DNA of 55,138 nucleotides from the NCBI GenBank assembly GCA_041402125.1, contig JAWKSY010000024.1, positions 1-55,138 on the forward strand, read 5' to 3'. Position numbers and translations under genes: made by a program. Positions 12,761 through 22,139 of this stretch are shown here, one piece after another (the stretch's first letter is position 1; each line of letters begins with the position of its first letter). The notes below the pieces were generated by a model. That model was not told the origin of the DNA and did not search any database. It saw only the letters and a list, made by a program, of their open reading frames with translations. Origin of the DNA: JAWKSY01 sp041402125 (lineage in GTDB: Bacteria; Planctomycetota; GCA-002687715; DRQF01).

Positions 12761-14411
12761 ATGATCGACGTCGAAGACGGCCTGCGCCGGGCCCGCGAGG
12801 TGCTCCTGCCCCGCGAGGAGGACGGCCGCGTCGACGAGACGCTCTTCCTCCAGCGGCGGTTGGTCTTCCTGGTGCGCACGGGGATCTTCCTCTGCCTCCT
12901 GTCCGGCGTGATCGTCGTCGGCGCGGGTCTGGACGACGGGCGGAGCCTCGGGCAGCGCATTCGGGACATCTCGCCCACGATTCTGCCCTGGAGCAGTGCG
13001 ATCCTCTTCGGGGCGGCCGGCCTCGCCCTCGCCTGGCGTCGCTGGAATCGGGGAGTCCTGATCGGACTGGATCTCCTCCTCTTGCCGGCCGTCGTGGCTC
13101 AGGCCGCGGTCAACGCGGCGGCGGGTCACGGGATCGCGAGCCCCGTCATCGTCCTCCTCATGGCCCAGGCGGGCCTCGTCTTCCGCGCGGTCGTCGTCCC
13201 CTCGACGCCCGCGCGGACCCTGGTGGTCTCGGCGGCGGCGATGGCCGCGGTCCTCGCCGCGGTCGGAGTCTGTGCCTGGCGGCGAGACGCCGGGGCGGAC
13301 CTCGCGCCGCTCTCGATGCCGGTGAGCGTCTTCGGAGCCTGGATCGCCGCCGGCCTCGCACCTCGACCCTGACCTCGGCCGTGGTCTTCGGACTCCGCGA
13401 GAGCGTCCGGGAAGCCCGTCGGCTGGGTCAGTACACCTCGTCCGTCGGATCGGGGCGGGCGGCATGGGCACGGTCTACGAGGCGCGTCACGCCTTCCTCC
13501 GCCGGCCCACGGCCGTGAAGGTCCTCCACGGCGACCAGGTGAGCGAGGAGAGCCTCGCGCGCTTCGAGCGGGAGGTCCAGCTCACCGCGAGCCTGACCCA
13601 CCCGAACACGGTCGACGTGTTCGACTACGGGCGCAGCGCGGACGGCGTCTTCTACTACGCGATGGAGTTCCTCGACGGTCCCGATCTGGAACGCCTCGTG
13701 GCGGAGACGGGACCGATGGAGGAGGACCGCGCCGTCCACGTGCTCGAGCAGATCGCCGCCTCCCTGGGCGAGGCTCACGGCGTCGGCCTCGCCCACCGAG
13801 ACGTCAAGTCGGCCAATATCGTCCTCTGCGAACGCGGCGGTCGGGCCGACGTCGTCAAGGTCCTCGACTTCGGACTCGCCCGCAGCATCGCTCCGCTCCT
13901 CGGGCGCGACGATGCGCCCGAGGAGGCGTTGATGGGCACGCCGGCGACGCTCGCGCCGGAGCTCGTCACCGGAGCCGGCCGCGCCGGGGTCGCGAGCGAT
14001 CTCTACGCGCTGGGGTGCGTCGCGCACGAGCTCCTCACGGGCCGGCCGCCCTTCACGGGCGCCGACGCGATCGAGGTGCTCCGGGCGCACGTCGACCGCG
14101 CGCCGACGCCGCTGCCCTCGGGAGCGCCGCCGCACTTCGACCCCGAGCTGGCCGGCCTCGTGACCGCGCTCCTCGCCAAGGATCCGCGGAAGCGCCCGGG
14201 AAGCGTGGAGGTCGTTCTCAACGCCCTGGCACGGAGCCGCGCCCACGGGCGTTGGACGGACGAACGCGCCCGCGCCTGGTGGAGTCGACAAGGCGCGGCG
14301 CTCCGCCGCGCCGCCCCTCGGCCCGAAGGCGGCGAGGTGGACACGGCATTCGGATTCGCGACCACCGAGCGCCTGCCGCGACTCGGACATCGACCGGGAG
14401 GTGAAGGATGA
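12761..14411 (+). CDS. Membrane-anchored Ser/Thr protein kinase (two frameshifts)
   Basis: The N-terminal 200 residues form four to six hydrophobic segments (for example FLVRTGIFLCLLSGVIVVGAG). The frame then shifts near 13355 and again near 13443, where one missing base restores the glycine loop (IGAGGMGTV). The kinase domain is complete: VAIK-type lysine in TAVKVLHG, catalytic loop AHRDVKSANI, magnesium loop VLDFGLARS, and an APE-like segment read as LAPELV. The topology is reversed from the common PknB layout, with membrane helices before the kinase. The start ATG 12761 follows GAGGAAG. The stop overlaps the next gene's ATG (ATGA), so kinase and methyltransferase are coupled. Two missing bases would give a 550-residue protein. 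Confidence 0.85.
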
Positions 14412-15217
14412 CGGAGGAAGGGAACCCGACGGCGGGTGGATTCGATCCGAGGGCCGACGTCCGCGGCTGGAATCGCCACGCCTGGGATCGACAGGTGGCC
14501 AAGGGCAACGAGTGGACGCGGCCCGTCGACGCGGAGCGCGTCGCCGCGGCCCGACGCGGTGAGATCTCGGTCCTGCTCACTCCCGAGACGCCGGTGCCGT
14601 CGGACTGGCTCGAGGGGCTCGCCGGGAAGGACGTACTGGCGTTGGCCTGCGGGGGCGGCCAGCAGGTGCCGCTCTTCGCCGCCGCCGGCGCCCGCGTGAC
14701 GGTGCTCGACAACTCGCCGTCCCAGCTCGCCCGCGATCGGGAGGTCGCCGAGCGGGAAGGGCTCGAGATCCGCACCGTCGAAGGCGACATGCGTCGCCTC
14801 GACGCCTTCGAGGACGAGAGCTTCGACCTCGTCTTCAATCCCTGTTCGGTGGTCTACGTCCCGAGCGTCCTCCCGGTCTGGCGGGAGGCCTATCGGGTGT
14901 TGCGGGACGGCGGGCGCTTCCTCACCGGTTGGACGAATCCGGCGCGCATGATCTTCGACGAGAAGGAGCTCGAGGCCGGTCGGCTCGCCGTCCGCCACGC
15001 GATCCCCTACAGCGACGTCGAGAGCCTGCGGTCCGAGGAGGTGGACGACCTCGTCGCGCGCGACGAGCCGCTCATGTTCGGGCACTCGCTCGACGATCTC
15101 ATCGGCGGGCAGCTCGCGGCGGGATTCGTCATCGACGGCTTCTTCGAGGATCGCGGCGGGGATGCCCTCGACGCGCACCTGATGACCTACGCCGCGACGC
15201 GCGCCTTCAAGCGCTGA
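14408..15217 (+). CDS. Class I SAM-dependent methyltransferase
   Basis: This is a 269-residue cytoplasmic protein. Motif I is VLALACGGGQQ (about residues 76-86), followed by VTVLDNSPSQL (motif II with the acidic ribose-binding Asp) and DLVFNPCSVVYVP (motif IV). The family is a general small-molecule methyltransferase group (Methyltransf_11/25); the substrate cannot be read from sequence. Its ATG overlaps the kinase stop codon, so the two are probably produced together. A terminator hairpin follows directly. Confidence 0.85.
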   Translation: MTEEGNPTAGGFDPRADVRGWNRHAWDRQVAKGNEWTRPVDAERVAAARRGEISVLLTPETPVPSDWLEGLAGKDVLALACGGGQQVPLFAAAGARVTVLDNSPSQLARDREVAEREGLEIRTVEGDMRRLDAFEDESFDLVFNPCSVVYVPSVLPVWREAYRVLRDGGRFLTGWTNPARMIFDEKELEAGRLAVRHAIPYSDVESLRSEEVDDLVARDEPLMFGHSLDDLIGGQLAAGFVIDGFFEDRGGDALDAHLMTYAATRAFKR

Positions 15218-15221
15218 TCGC

Positions 15222-15250
15222 GCGGCCCTCGCGCCTTCCGCGAGGGCCGC
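15222..15250. terminator. Terminator hairpin, 12-bp perfect stem
   Basis: GCGGCCCTCGCG (15222-15233) pairs perfectly with 15239-15250 around a 5-nt loop. It sits 4 bp after the methyltransferase stop and between convergent genes. It has no T-run, so it is a GC-only, probably bidirectional terminator. Confidence 0.65.
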
Positions 15251-15271
15251 GTCCCTGATCCGGGCGCCGCG

Positions 15272-15674
15272 TCAGCGGGCGGCCTTGGCGCCCGCGTCGG
15301 CCACGTCGTGGTCGTTCTCGACCGTGCTCCCCGAGACGCCGATCGCCCCGACGATCGCGCCGCTCTCGTCCGTGATCGGCACGCCGCCGGGGAAGGTGAT
15401 CAGGCCGCCGTTGCTGTGCTCGATCCCGAAGAGCGAGCCGCCGGGCTGGGAGAGCTCGCCGATGAGGCCCGTCGCCATGTCGAAGTAGCGGGCCGTCCGC
15501 GCCTTCTTCATGGCGATGTCGACGGAGCCGAGCCAGGCTCCGTCCATCCGCGCGAAAGCGACGAGATTCGCGCCGGCGTCCACGACGGCGATGTTCATGG
15601 CGACGCCGAGTTCGCGAGCGCGCGGTGGCGGCGTCGACGGCGCGCTGCGCCAGGGCGAGGTTGATTCCGGACAT
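15272..15674 (-). CDS. GlcG/HbpS-family heme-binding-like protein (one frameshift)
   Basis: The start ATG 15674 has AAGGAA upstream on the minus strand and begins MSGINLALAQRAVDAA. After one shift near 15620 it continues ELGVAMNIAVVDAGANLVAF. It then shows family-typical segments (MDGAWLGSVDIAMKKARTA, GGVPITDESGAIVGAIGVSG) and ends GAKAAR. The corrected length is about 134 residues, normal for GlcG. The family is a small alpha/beta fold that in HbpS binds heme; in many bacteria its role is unknown. The gene is divergent from panC. Confidence 0.8.
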
Positions 15675-15731
15675 GGGGGTTCCTTTCGAATATCGACGGG
15701 CGGGCGCAGAATGTGGCGGCGCCCGGGGCGG

Positions 15732-15737
15732 TATACT
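15732..15737 (+). promoter_or_regulatory. Possible -10 element (TATACT) for panC
   Basis: TATACT stands out in a GC-rich gap 42 bp before the panC start. The hexamer 17 bp upstream (GAATGT) is a poor -35 match, so this is only a candidate. Confidence 0.25.
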
Positions 15738-15778
15738 CGCCGCGGCGGCGACCGGTCGCAAGGCGGGGAGGAGCGGAC

Positions 15779-16629
15779 ATGCGGATCCTGGACGGCATCG
15801 CGGAGCTGCGATCCTGGCGACGCGACGGAGCGCCGGCGGGGACGAGCGTCGGCTTCGTGCCGACGATGGGCTACCTCCACGAGGGCCATCTCTCCCTCGT
15901 CCGCGCAGGCGTGGCCGAGAACGATCGCACGGTGGTCTCGATCTTCGTGAATCCCGCGCAATTCGGACCCGAGATGGACCTCGACCGCTACCCGCGGGAT
16001 CTCGATCGGGACCGCGAACTGCTCGTCGGAGCCGGCGTCGACGCGATCTTCCATCCGACGCCCGACCTCATGTACCCGCCCGGATTCCGCACCTGGGTCG
16101 AGGTCGAGGAGATGACCGAGTCGCTCGACGGCGGCTCGCGGCCCGGAACTACTTCCGCGGCATCGCCACCGTCGTCCTGAAGCTCTTCCATCTCGTCGAG
16201 CCGACGCGCGCCTACTTCGGTCGCAAGGACATCCAGCAGGCGATGATGATCCGCCGCATGGTGCGCGATCTCGATCTCGACGTCGACGTGCGCGATCTGC
16301 CGACCGTGCGCGAGGCCGACGGTCTCGCGATGTCGAGCCGGAACGCCTATCTCGACGAGGACGAGCGCGTCATCGCCACCGGGCTGAATCGGGCCCTCGA
16401 GGCGGCGCGAGCCGTCTTCGAGCGTGGGGAACGCGACGCGACGGTGCTGCTGAAGGTGGCGCGAGCCGTTCTCGAATCCGAGCCCCGGCTCGTGATCGAC
16501 TACGTCGACCTCGTCGATCTCGAGGACTTCCGTCCGCTCGCGCGCGTCGACCGACCTGCGACGCTGGCCCTCGCCTGCGTCCTCGGGGGAACCCGCCTGA
16601 TCGACAACGCGGTGCTCGAACCCCGTTAG
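15779..16629 (+). CDS. panC: Pantothenate synthetase (one-base deletion)
   Basis: The enzyme joins pantoate and beta-alanine with ATP to make pantothenate (vitamin B5, CoA pathway). Visible motifs are VPTMGYLHEGHLSLV (HIGH-like ATP site), SIFVNPAQFGP (pantoate binding), YFGRKDIQQAMMIRRMV and the KMSKS-like AMSSRNAYL. Near 16148 the frame slips: SRPG should continue H-Y-F-R-G, and adding one C restores it. The restored length is 283 residues, equal to E. coli PanC, so the deletion is almost certainly a sequence error or very recent. The start ATG 15779 follows GGAGGAG. The stop overlaps the convergent stop of the next gene. Confidence 0.92.
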
Positions 16630-18038
16630 GGCCAGTTCGGAGGAAGGGGCGGGAAGCCGGCGACGCGACGTCGGAGCCGCTTGGCGAGTCCGAACAGTCC
16701 GAGTCGTCGAGCCACGGTTCGCGTCGCCTCGAGACCGCTCCGCTGCCACCAGCCGCGGCGCGTCGCGCGCATCCAGGCGAGGGGAGAGCGGCGGAAGTAG
16801 TGCCATCGGAAAGCGCGTCGCTCGGCGCGGGTGAAGACCTTCGCGTTGCCGCCCAGCTTCGCCACGATGGGGGTGAAGTCGGGATACATCCGTGCGTTGA
16901 CGAGCTCGGTCTTCATGAAGTTGCCGATGAGGAGCTCGTCGAAGTAGCCGGCGCGGATCGCCTCGAGAAGCGAGTGACGCGGGACGCGAAAGTGGACGCC
17001 CCGGATCCGATCCGTCGGAATCGCGTCCACGCCTTCGCGCAGCGCGAGACGGCGTCGTTCCCCGCCGATCGTGAAGTCGACGAAGTCGAGCCGCTCCGCG
17101 AGCAGCTCGAAGCGACGCATGAAGGTGAAGAGCTCGTCCCACTCTTCGCCCGAGAGCGGCTCGGCCCAGTCGTCGTCCCCGCAGGCGTCGGTGACCTGCG
17201 ACCAGTCGGATTCCCCGCTCGGGTGATTCGAAGCGATCTCGCCCGAGTCGAGATCCACGGTGACGAAGGGCTCGACGAGGCGGACCGGCGAGACCCAGTA
17301 CCTCTGCATGTCGGACCAGGTGATGCGATAGGGGTTGGCCCAGGTCGAATCGCGACGCGCGTAGATGTGCTGCGACGACGAGCAGCAGAAGGCGTCGACC
17401 CCGAGCCAGGTCGCGAAGTCGGCCACCGAGAGCACCGTGCCCGGCTTCTTCGCGTCGGGATCTCCGGCCAACGATCGCCCTTCGGCGTCGACGATGTTGA
17501 GCATGTCGGCGTCGTTCGAGCAGAGCATCAGGAGGTAGCTACGCCGTGCGCGTCGGACCTCGCGGCGGAGGAAGGGGTCCTCGCCCGACACGGGACTGTC
17601 GTTCAGGTCGAGCAGCAGATCCTCGCCGGCGCGGATGAGGAGCGAGGAGTCCTGGTTGTCGTTCGGCAGCGACAGCACGCGCAGACCCGGTTCGAGCTCA
17701 CGCCATTCCTTGAAGGGGAGGACCTCGACCCGGAATCCCTCGCCGCGCAGGAAGTCCTGCATCTCGGGACGGTAGTGGTCGGAGACGAGGATCGTCTGCC
17801 GCTCGCGATCGAGGAGCTCGAGCGAGGGGACGTGGAGGTGGTCGGGATGACCGTGCGAGAACCAGATCCAGGGAGACCGCCGGACGGACTCGATCTCGTC
17901 CTCGGTCAGGGGATGGTCGAGGGCCCAGCTCCCGAAGTAGCAGGTCCCCACGAGCCACGGATCGGTCGTCAGACGGGGGGCGTCGTCCCGTCTCACCTGG
18001 ATCGCGGCATTGCCGAGCGTCTCGAAGGCGAATCCCAT
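16626..18038 (-). CDS. MBL-fold metal-dependent hydrolase, 470 aa
   Basis: The metallo-beta-lactamase signature SHGHPDHLH (His62, His64, Asp66, His67) follows a short N-terminal beta part. SLPNDNQDSSLLI and DLLLDLNDSP supply later strands with metal-site candidates. The C-terminal 250 residues are a family-specific domain with many Trp, Arg and acidic residues and a basic tail. The overall look is of UlaG-like or CMP-Neu5Ac-hydroxylase-like MBL proteins, but the Rieske motif of CMAH is absent. The substrate is unknown. The gene is intact among several frameshifted neighbours. Its TAA shares bases with the panC TAG on the other strand. Confidence 0.75.
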   Translation of the reverse strand: MGFAFETLGNAAIQVRRDDAPRLTTDPWLVGTCYFGSWALDHPLTEDEIESVRRSPWIWFSHGHPDHLHVPSLELLDRERQTILVSDHYRPEMQDFLRGEGFRVEVLPFKEWRELEPGLRVLSLPNDNQDSSLLIRAGEDLLLDLNDSPVSGEDPFLRREVRRARRSYLLMLCSNDADMLNIVDAEGRSLAGDPDAKKPGTVLSVADFATWLGVDAFCCSSSQHIYARRDSTWANPYRITWSDMQRYWVSPVRLVEPFVTVDLDSGEIASNHPSGESDWSQVTDACGDDDWAEPLSGEEWDELFTFMRRFELLAERLDFVDFTIGGERRRLALREGVDAIPTDRIRGVHFRVPRHSLLEAIRAGYFDELLIGNFMKTELVNARMYPDFTPIVAKLGGNAKVFTRAERRAFRWHYFRRSPLAWMRATRRGWWQRSGLEATRTVARRLGLFGLAKRLRRRVAGFPPLPPNWP

Positions 18039-18177
18039 GGTCCCGGTTTTCTCGTTCTACCGCCGTGTGGTGGGGGTTGCGAACCGATACTTCTTCGGGG
18101 GTCGGCAAACCTGCACCGCGAGTTTATACCAATTTCACGTCCCGCCACGATCCGGGGCGGGGGAGATCCGGGACCCG

Positions 18178-19867
18178 ATGTCAGCGACCGACGACCACGC
18201 GCCGCAGGAGACTCCGGACCGCGAGCGGCCCCGGGGCGGGGGGGATCGCGCTCGCCGGTTCTTCGTCCTCCTCGTGGGCGGGCTCTGCCTGGCCGTGGAT
18301 CCGGAGCTGGGGGCGCATTCCCGACGAGATCAAGTCGGGTGATCCGCGTCGGCGAGACGAAGTGCGGCCTCTATGTCGCGGCTTATGCCTCGTCGGTGCT
18401 GGGGGCTCGCCCTCCTGCTCGTCATCGGAATCGGATCGTCCGCGTCCTGAGTGCCCTCGTCTGGCTCGTCACCGCGATCCTCGAGCTGGGACTCGAACGC
18501 ATCAACGGCTACGGCTACGAGCTCTGGGAGGCGGCTCTTCTTCATGAGTCGACCGTCGCCCGGGATGCCGCAGTCACCTACGGCTCCGACTTCCTGCCGC
18601 CCCTCCTCACCGCGGGCGTCTCGCTCGCCGCCCTCGCCTGGTTCCGCCACGCCTTCGTCGGAGACGTCCGCTGGTCGCGGACCTGGCACCCAGCGCGTGC
18701 TCGGCGTCGTGCCGGTCGCGGTCGTCGTCGGGAAGACGGAGGCCTGACCTCGGCCTTCCCGAGCCTCTTCAAGGTCCCGGTGATCACCGCGATGGCGAAC
18801 CTGCCCGAGGGCGTCGCGGCGGTCCGTGACGAACCCCTCCTGGCGCCGCAGGAGCCTCGGTCGAGCCCCATCCTGATCTTCGTCGTGGACGAGAGCATCG
18901 CGGCGATCTCCTCGCTCTGCACGGCGGCCGCGGCGGCGATCCCTACCTCGAGCATCCGCGATCGCTTCCTCGACCCGGGGTCGCGAGTTCGGGCGCGAAC
19001 GGCATGAATGCCCCCTCGAACATCCTCTCCAGACGGGGCTGACTCGAGGTCCTGCTCGCCGATCCCGGTCGCGCCGAGACGACGCCGAATCTCTTCCAGT
19101 ACGCCCGGCGAGCCGGACTCGCGACGGCGCTCTTCGCGGGACAGGCGATCAAGAGCTGGTACTACATCTCGCCCTTCGACCTCGACGCCATCGACCGCTA
19201 CCGCGGGTGTCGCGAGGAGCGGCCGGAGGTGCCGGATCACCTGATCGACGACGTCCTCATCGACGAGGTCGTGGGGTGGATCGCCGAGCGACCGCGCACC
19301 TTCAGCTACCTCCTGAAGATGGGCGCCCATTTCCCCTACGCCGAGAAGCACCCGGCCGACTTCCGGCCCTTCGACGCCGGTCGCTTCGCCTCGGAGTCCG
19401 ATCCGCGTCGACGGCAGAAGCTCACCGAGTACTGCCTCGCCATGTCGTGGGGATGCGATCGCTTCCTCGAGCGGCTGCTGACGCGGCTGGAGGGGACCGA
19501 CGCGATCGTCGTCTACACCTCCGACCACGGGCAGTCGATCCTCGAGGGCGGCATCGAAGCCACGCACGGCGTGTACCGGAATCCGCCGCGGAGTCAGGCC
19601 AACGTCCCGATCATGATCTTCGCGACCAGCGAGGCCGCGCGACGCCGGCTGGACGAACGGGGTCGGGTGGCGGTCGAAGCGAATCGCGACCGCGCGAGCC
19701 ACTTCGAGCTCTTCGCCACCTTCCTCGAGCTCATGGGCTACGACCGCGCAGCCGTCGCGCCGCACTACGGGAGTTCGCTCTTCGCGCCGCTCCCGCTCCG
19801 CAAGCGCCGCTTCTTCAGCGGCGATCCCTTCCAGCGGCAGGGGCGGGCCCTCAACGACTTCGACTGA
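18178..19867 (+). pseudogene. Sulfatase/phosphoethanolamine-transferase superfamily membrane protein, several frameshifts
   Basis: Coherent pieces lie in all three frames: an N-terminus from ATG 18178, hydrophobic helices (VLSALVWLVTAILELGLE, LPPLLTAGVSLAALAWF), then SSPILIFVVDESI, which is the metal-site strand that opens sulfatase domains. After about 19000 there are further shifts. An intact 212-codon C-terminal part carries TFSYLLKMGAHFPYAEKHP and VYTSDHGQS, typical of alkaline-phosphatase-superfamily enzymes that modify lipid A or glycans. The nucleophile Thr/Ser region lies in the broken part. At least four breaks are needed. It could be a pseudogene or poorly sequenced. The stop codon is the first element of repeat copy 1. 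Confidence 0.65.
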
Positions 19868-20030
19868 GAGTCCGTGAAGATATCCCCGCCGGCTTCGACC
19901 GGCGGCAACGGTGCCGGGCTTCGTCACGCCTCCTCGCCGTATCTTTCCCTTGATACGCCTCGTCGGCCTTCCTCGCCCGACTCCGTTTCGCGCGGTCTCG
20001 GGCCGACGCAGGAGTGAACTCACGGACTCT
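19865..20030 (+). repeat. Stop-codon-anchored intergenic repeat, copy 1
   Basis: This element runs from the TGA of the upstream gene to 20030. Its ends are a perfect 11-bp inverted repeat: AGAGTCCGTGA (19867-19877) and TCACGGACTCT (20020-20030). A small conserved hairpin CGTATC/GATACG lies at 19938-19957. The first 115 bp are about 95% identical to copy 3 and about 90% to copy 2 by eye. It carries no convincing gene. Confidence 0.85.
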
Positions 20031-20098
20031 GAGGGGCTCGCCTCGGATGCACCGCTTCCCCCTCCGGTGATGGGGGAGAGGGCGGGATCGGGAAGCGC

Positions 20099-21124
20099 TC
20101 AACGATCGGGATCGAGGTAGTCCCGGACCGTCTCGTCGAAGCCTCCGGGGAAGAACTCCTCGGTCCACGCCGCGGCGCCGCGCGCCTCGCGCGAGGCGGG
20201 CGGCGCCGCCCCGAGCGGGAAGATCGCCACGGTCACGCGCCCGTCCGCCGCGACCGTCACGTCGAGGAGGCCGTCCCGCGGTGTGTCGCCCAGGCCGCAC
20301 GCGTAGGTGGCGATCCCCGTCGAGGGTTCCCGATCCGCCCAGAAGCCCCACCGACTCGGGAAGGCCCCGACGTCGCCCGCGAAGAGGGCCACCTCGAGTC
20401 CCCGGGCGGCCCGCTCGAGGAGGGGCCGGACGCGGCGGCGGAAGGGGAGACCTTCGGGGTGTCGCGCGGCGATCCCCAGGTGGGCGTTCGGATCGTTGCT
20501 CGCGAGCGAGAGGGACACCGTCCGCAGCGCGTCCGCGAACAGGGTCTTGTGCATGAACACGAGCAGCGTCCGGATCCGCTCGTCCGCGAGGGCGCCGTCG
20601 ATCGCCGCTTCCGCGAAGGCGAGCTGGGCCTCGCTCATCGCGCCCGCCCCGTCCTCGCTGTCGAGGATGAGGAAGCGCGCGGGGCCGCGATCGAAGGACG
20701 ACCAGGTCGGCCCGAAGCGACGGCGATAGACCTCCGGGTCGGGGGCGAGGTCGTGGTTCCCGACCGCGTTGAAGACCGGACGCCCGAGACTCTCGAGGCG
20801 CGCCAGCGTCGCCGTCATCTCGGGCTCGCGGGCCTGGTAGAAGCAGTCCCCGAGCAGCACGAGGCACTCCGCGGGGTGGGCGCGGATCCTCTCCTCCGCC
20901 TCGACGAAGGTCGACGCGGGGCGAGCGGGTCCGATCCCGGGGCGTCCGTAGAGATGGCCCCCGGTGAGGAAACGGACCCCGCCTCGCTCCGCGACCGGCC
21001 ACGGGGCCGCGACCAGCGACCCCACGGCGACCGGCGCCGCGGGTTCCGGACCGGGGGCGGGCGCGTCGTCACATCCGATGGCGGCGAGGCCGAGGAGGAG
21101 GGCGATGAGGGAGCGGACGGGCAT
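20099..21124 (-). CDS. Lipoprotein-type metallophosphoesterase
   Basis: This 341-residue protein has a lipoprotein signal (MPVRSLIALLLGLAAIGC, Cys18). The calcineurin-like phosphoesterase motifs are LLGDCFYQ, AVGNHDL and VFMHKTLF. The final GHxH of the family is replaced by AGDVGAF, so metal binding may be altered. It is expected to act outside the inner membrane; the substrate is unknown. The start ATG 21124 is chosen because a longer frame (to 21226) would run back through the intergenic repeat. It is convergent with the broken sulfatase gene. Confidence 0.8.
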   Translation of the reverse strand: MPVRSLIALLLGLAAIGCDDAPAPGPEPAAPVAVGSLVAAPWPVAERGGVRFLTGGHLYGRPGIGPARPASTFVEAEERIRAHPAECLVLLGDCFYQAREPEMTATLARLESLGRPVFNAVGNHDLAPDPEVYRRRFGPTWSSFDRGPARFLILDSEDGAGAMSEAQLAFAEAAIDGALADERIRTLLVFMHKTLFADALRTVSLSLASNDPNAHLGIAARHPEGLPFRRRVRPLLERAARGLEVALFAGDVGAFPSRWGFWADREPSTGIATYACGLGDTPRDGLLDVTVAADGRVTVAIFPLGAAPPASREARGAAAWTEEFFPGGFDETVRDYLDPDR

Positions 21125-21138
21125 GGTGCGATCGTAGC

Positions 21139-21287
21139 AGAGCGTCCGCGTCGCGGCCTCGGGGCGGCCGCTCCGGGCGAGGAAGGCCGACATGCGTATC
21201 AAGGGAAAGATACGGCGAGGAGGCATGACGAAGCCCGGCGCCGTTGCCGCCGGTCGGCGCCCGCGGGGATGTGTTCACGGATTCTCA
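21139..21287 (-). repeat. Stop-codon-anchored intergenic repeat, copy 2
   Basis: On the minus strand the element begins with the TGA of the B12-photoreceptor gene (21287-21285) and reads TGAGAATCCGTGAA. The homologous body, with the CGTATC/GATACG hairpin, runs to about 21174. The far end (AGAGCGTCCGCG at 21139-21150) is a diverged form of the terminal inverted repeat. This gives the same 147-bp span, counted from the A of TGA, as copy 3. It fills the gap between the two minus-strand genes to within 14 bp. Confidence 0.8.
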
Positions 21288-22139
21288 GCGCGTCGCGGCG
21301 AGGAAGCCGCGGCCGTAGGACGCGAGGGCGGCGAGATCGCGACCGAAGGCGACGCCCGCCCGCTCGGCCAGTCGCTCGAGCCCGACCGCGCTGCCGCCGA
21401 TGGCGAGACCGCAGGAGGCGTCACCGCAGCTCCGGGCGAGTCCGCGGAGCTCGGAGACGAACTCCTCCTCGTTCTCGACGAGCGCGACCGAGACCCAGAC
21501 CAGGCGGGCCCCCGTCTCCCGGGCGCCGCCCGCGAGGACCTCGAGCGGCATGTCGGGGCCGAGATTGGACGCGCGGAAGCCGCACTCCTCGAGCACGGTC
21601 GCCGCGAGGAGGGAGCCGATCCCGTGGTGGTTGCCCGCGGGCGCGCCGCCGATCGCGACGGGGGAATCGGCGCGCAGGGGGAGGCCGGCCCGCAGCTTGC
21701 GGATGAGTTCGAGGCAGATGTCCGTGGCCCGGTGCTCGACGAAGATCCCGCGGGACTCGTGGCGCCAGAGCTCGCCGAGGCGCTGCATGGCCGCGCGGAG
21801 GGGACCGTCGAAGAGACTGACCAGCGTCGCGCCGTCGAGGAAGCGCGAGGTGAGGAAGGAGAAGGCGCCGTCGCCGTCTCCCGAGGCGAGGAGGTCGTGG
21901 AGGATCTCGCCCTCGGCTCCCGCCTTCGGGCCGAGTGATTCGAGGCCGAGCAGCTCGGGGCGGACGAGGGAGGAACCGGATTCCCGGATGAACCGGAGCG
22001 CCTCGGCCCAGGCGATCCGCCGGTGCCCGCCCGGCGTGCGGTTGGTCTGCACGAGGCCGTCGTCGGCCCAGCGCTTCATGGACGACTCGCTGACGCCGAT
22101 GGCGCGAGCCAGATCCCGGGGCGACAGCGTGTCCTTCAT
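21285..22139 (-). CDS. CarH/LitR-type B12-dependent photoreceptor transcription regulator
   Basis: This is a 284-residue protein. Residues 5-50 are a MerR-type winged helix (LSPRDLARAIGVSESSMKRW, then GGHRRI). Residues 75-150 match the helical B12-binding cap and contain Trp125 with Glu135-His136. That W-x9-E-H pattern senses adenosylcobalamin light chemistry in CarH. His171 lies 35 residues after His136, the same spacing as the lower-axial His177 after His142 in Thermus CarH. Position 126, next to the Trp, is Arg where CarH has His132, though His127 is adjacent. Known CarH proteins repress in the dark as a tetramer and release DNA in light. It lies near photolyase and lipid-modification genes, the usual LitR targets. 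Confidence 0.87.
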   Translation of the reverse strand: MKDTLSPRDLARAIGVSESSMKRWADDGLVQTNRTPGGHRRIAWAEALRFIRESGSSLVRPELLGLESLGPKAGAEGEILHDLLASGDGDGAFSFLTSRFLDGATLVSLFDGPLRAAMQRLGELWRHESRGIFVEHRATDICLELIRKLRAGLPLRADSPVAIGGAPAGNHHGIGSLLAATVLEECGFRASNLGPDMPLEVLAGGARETGARLVWVSVALVENEEEFVSELRGLARSCGDASCGLAIGGSAVGLERLAERAGVAFGRDLAALASYGRGFLAATR

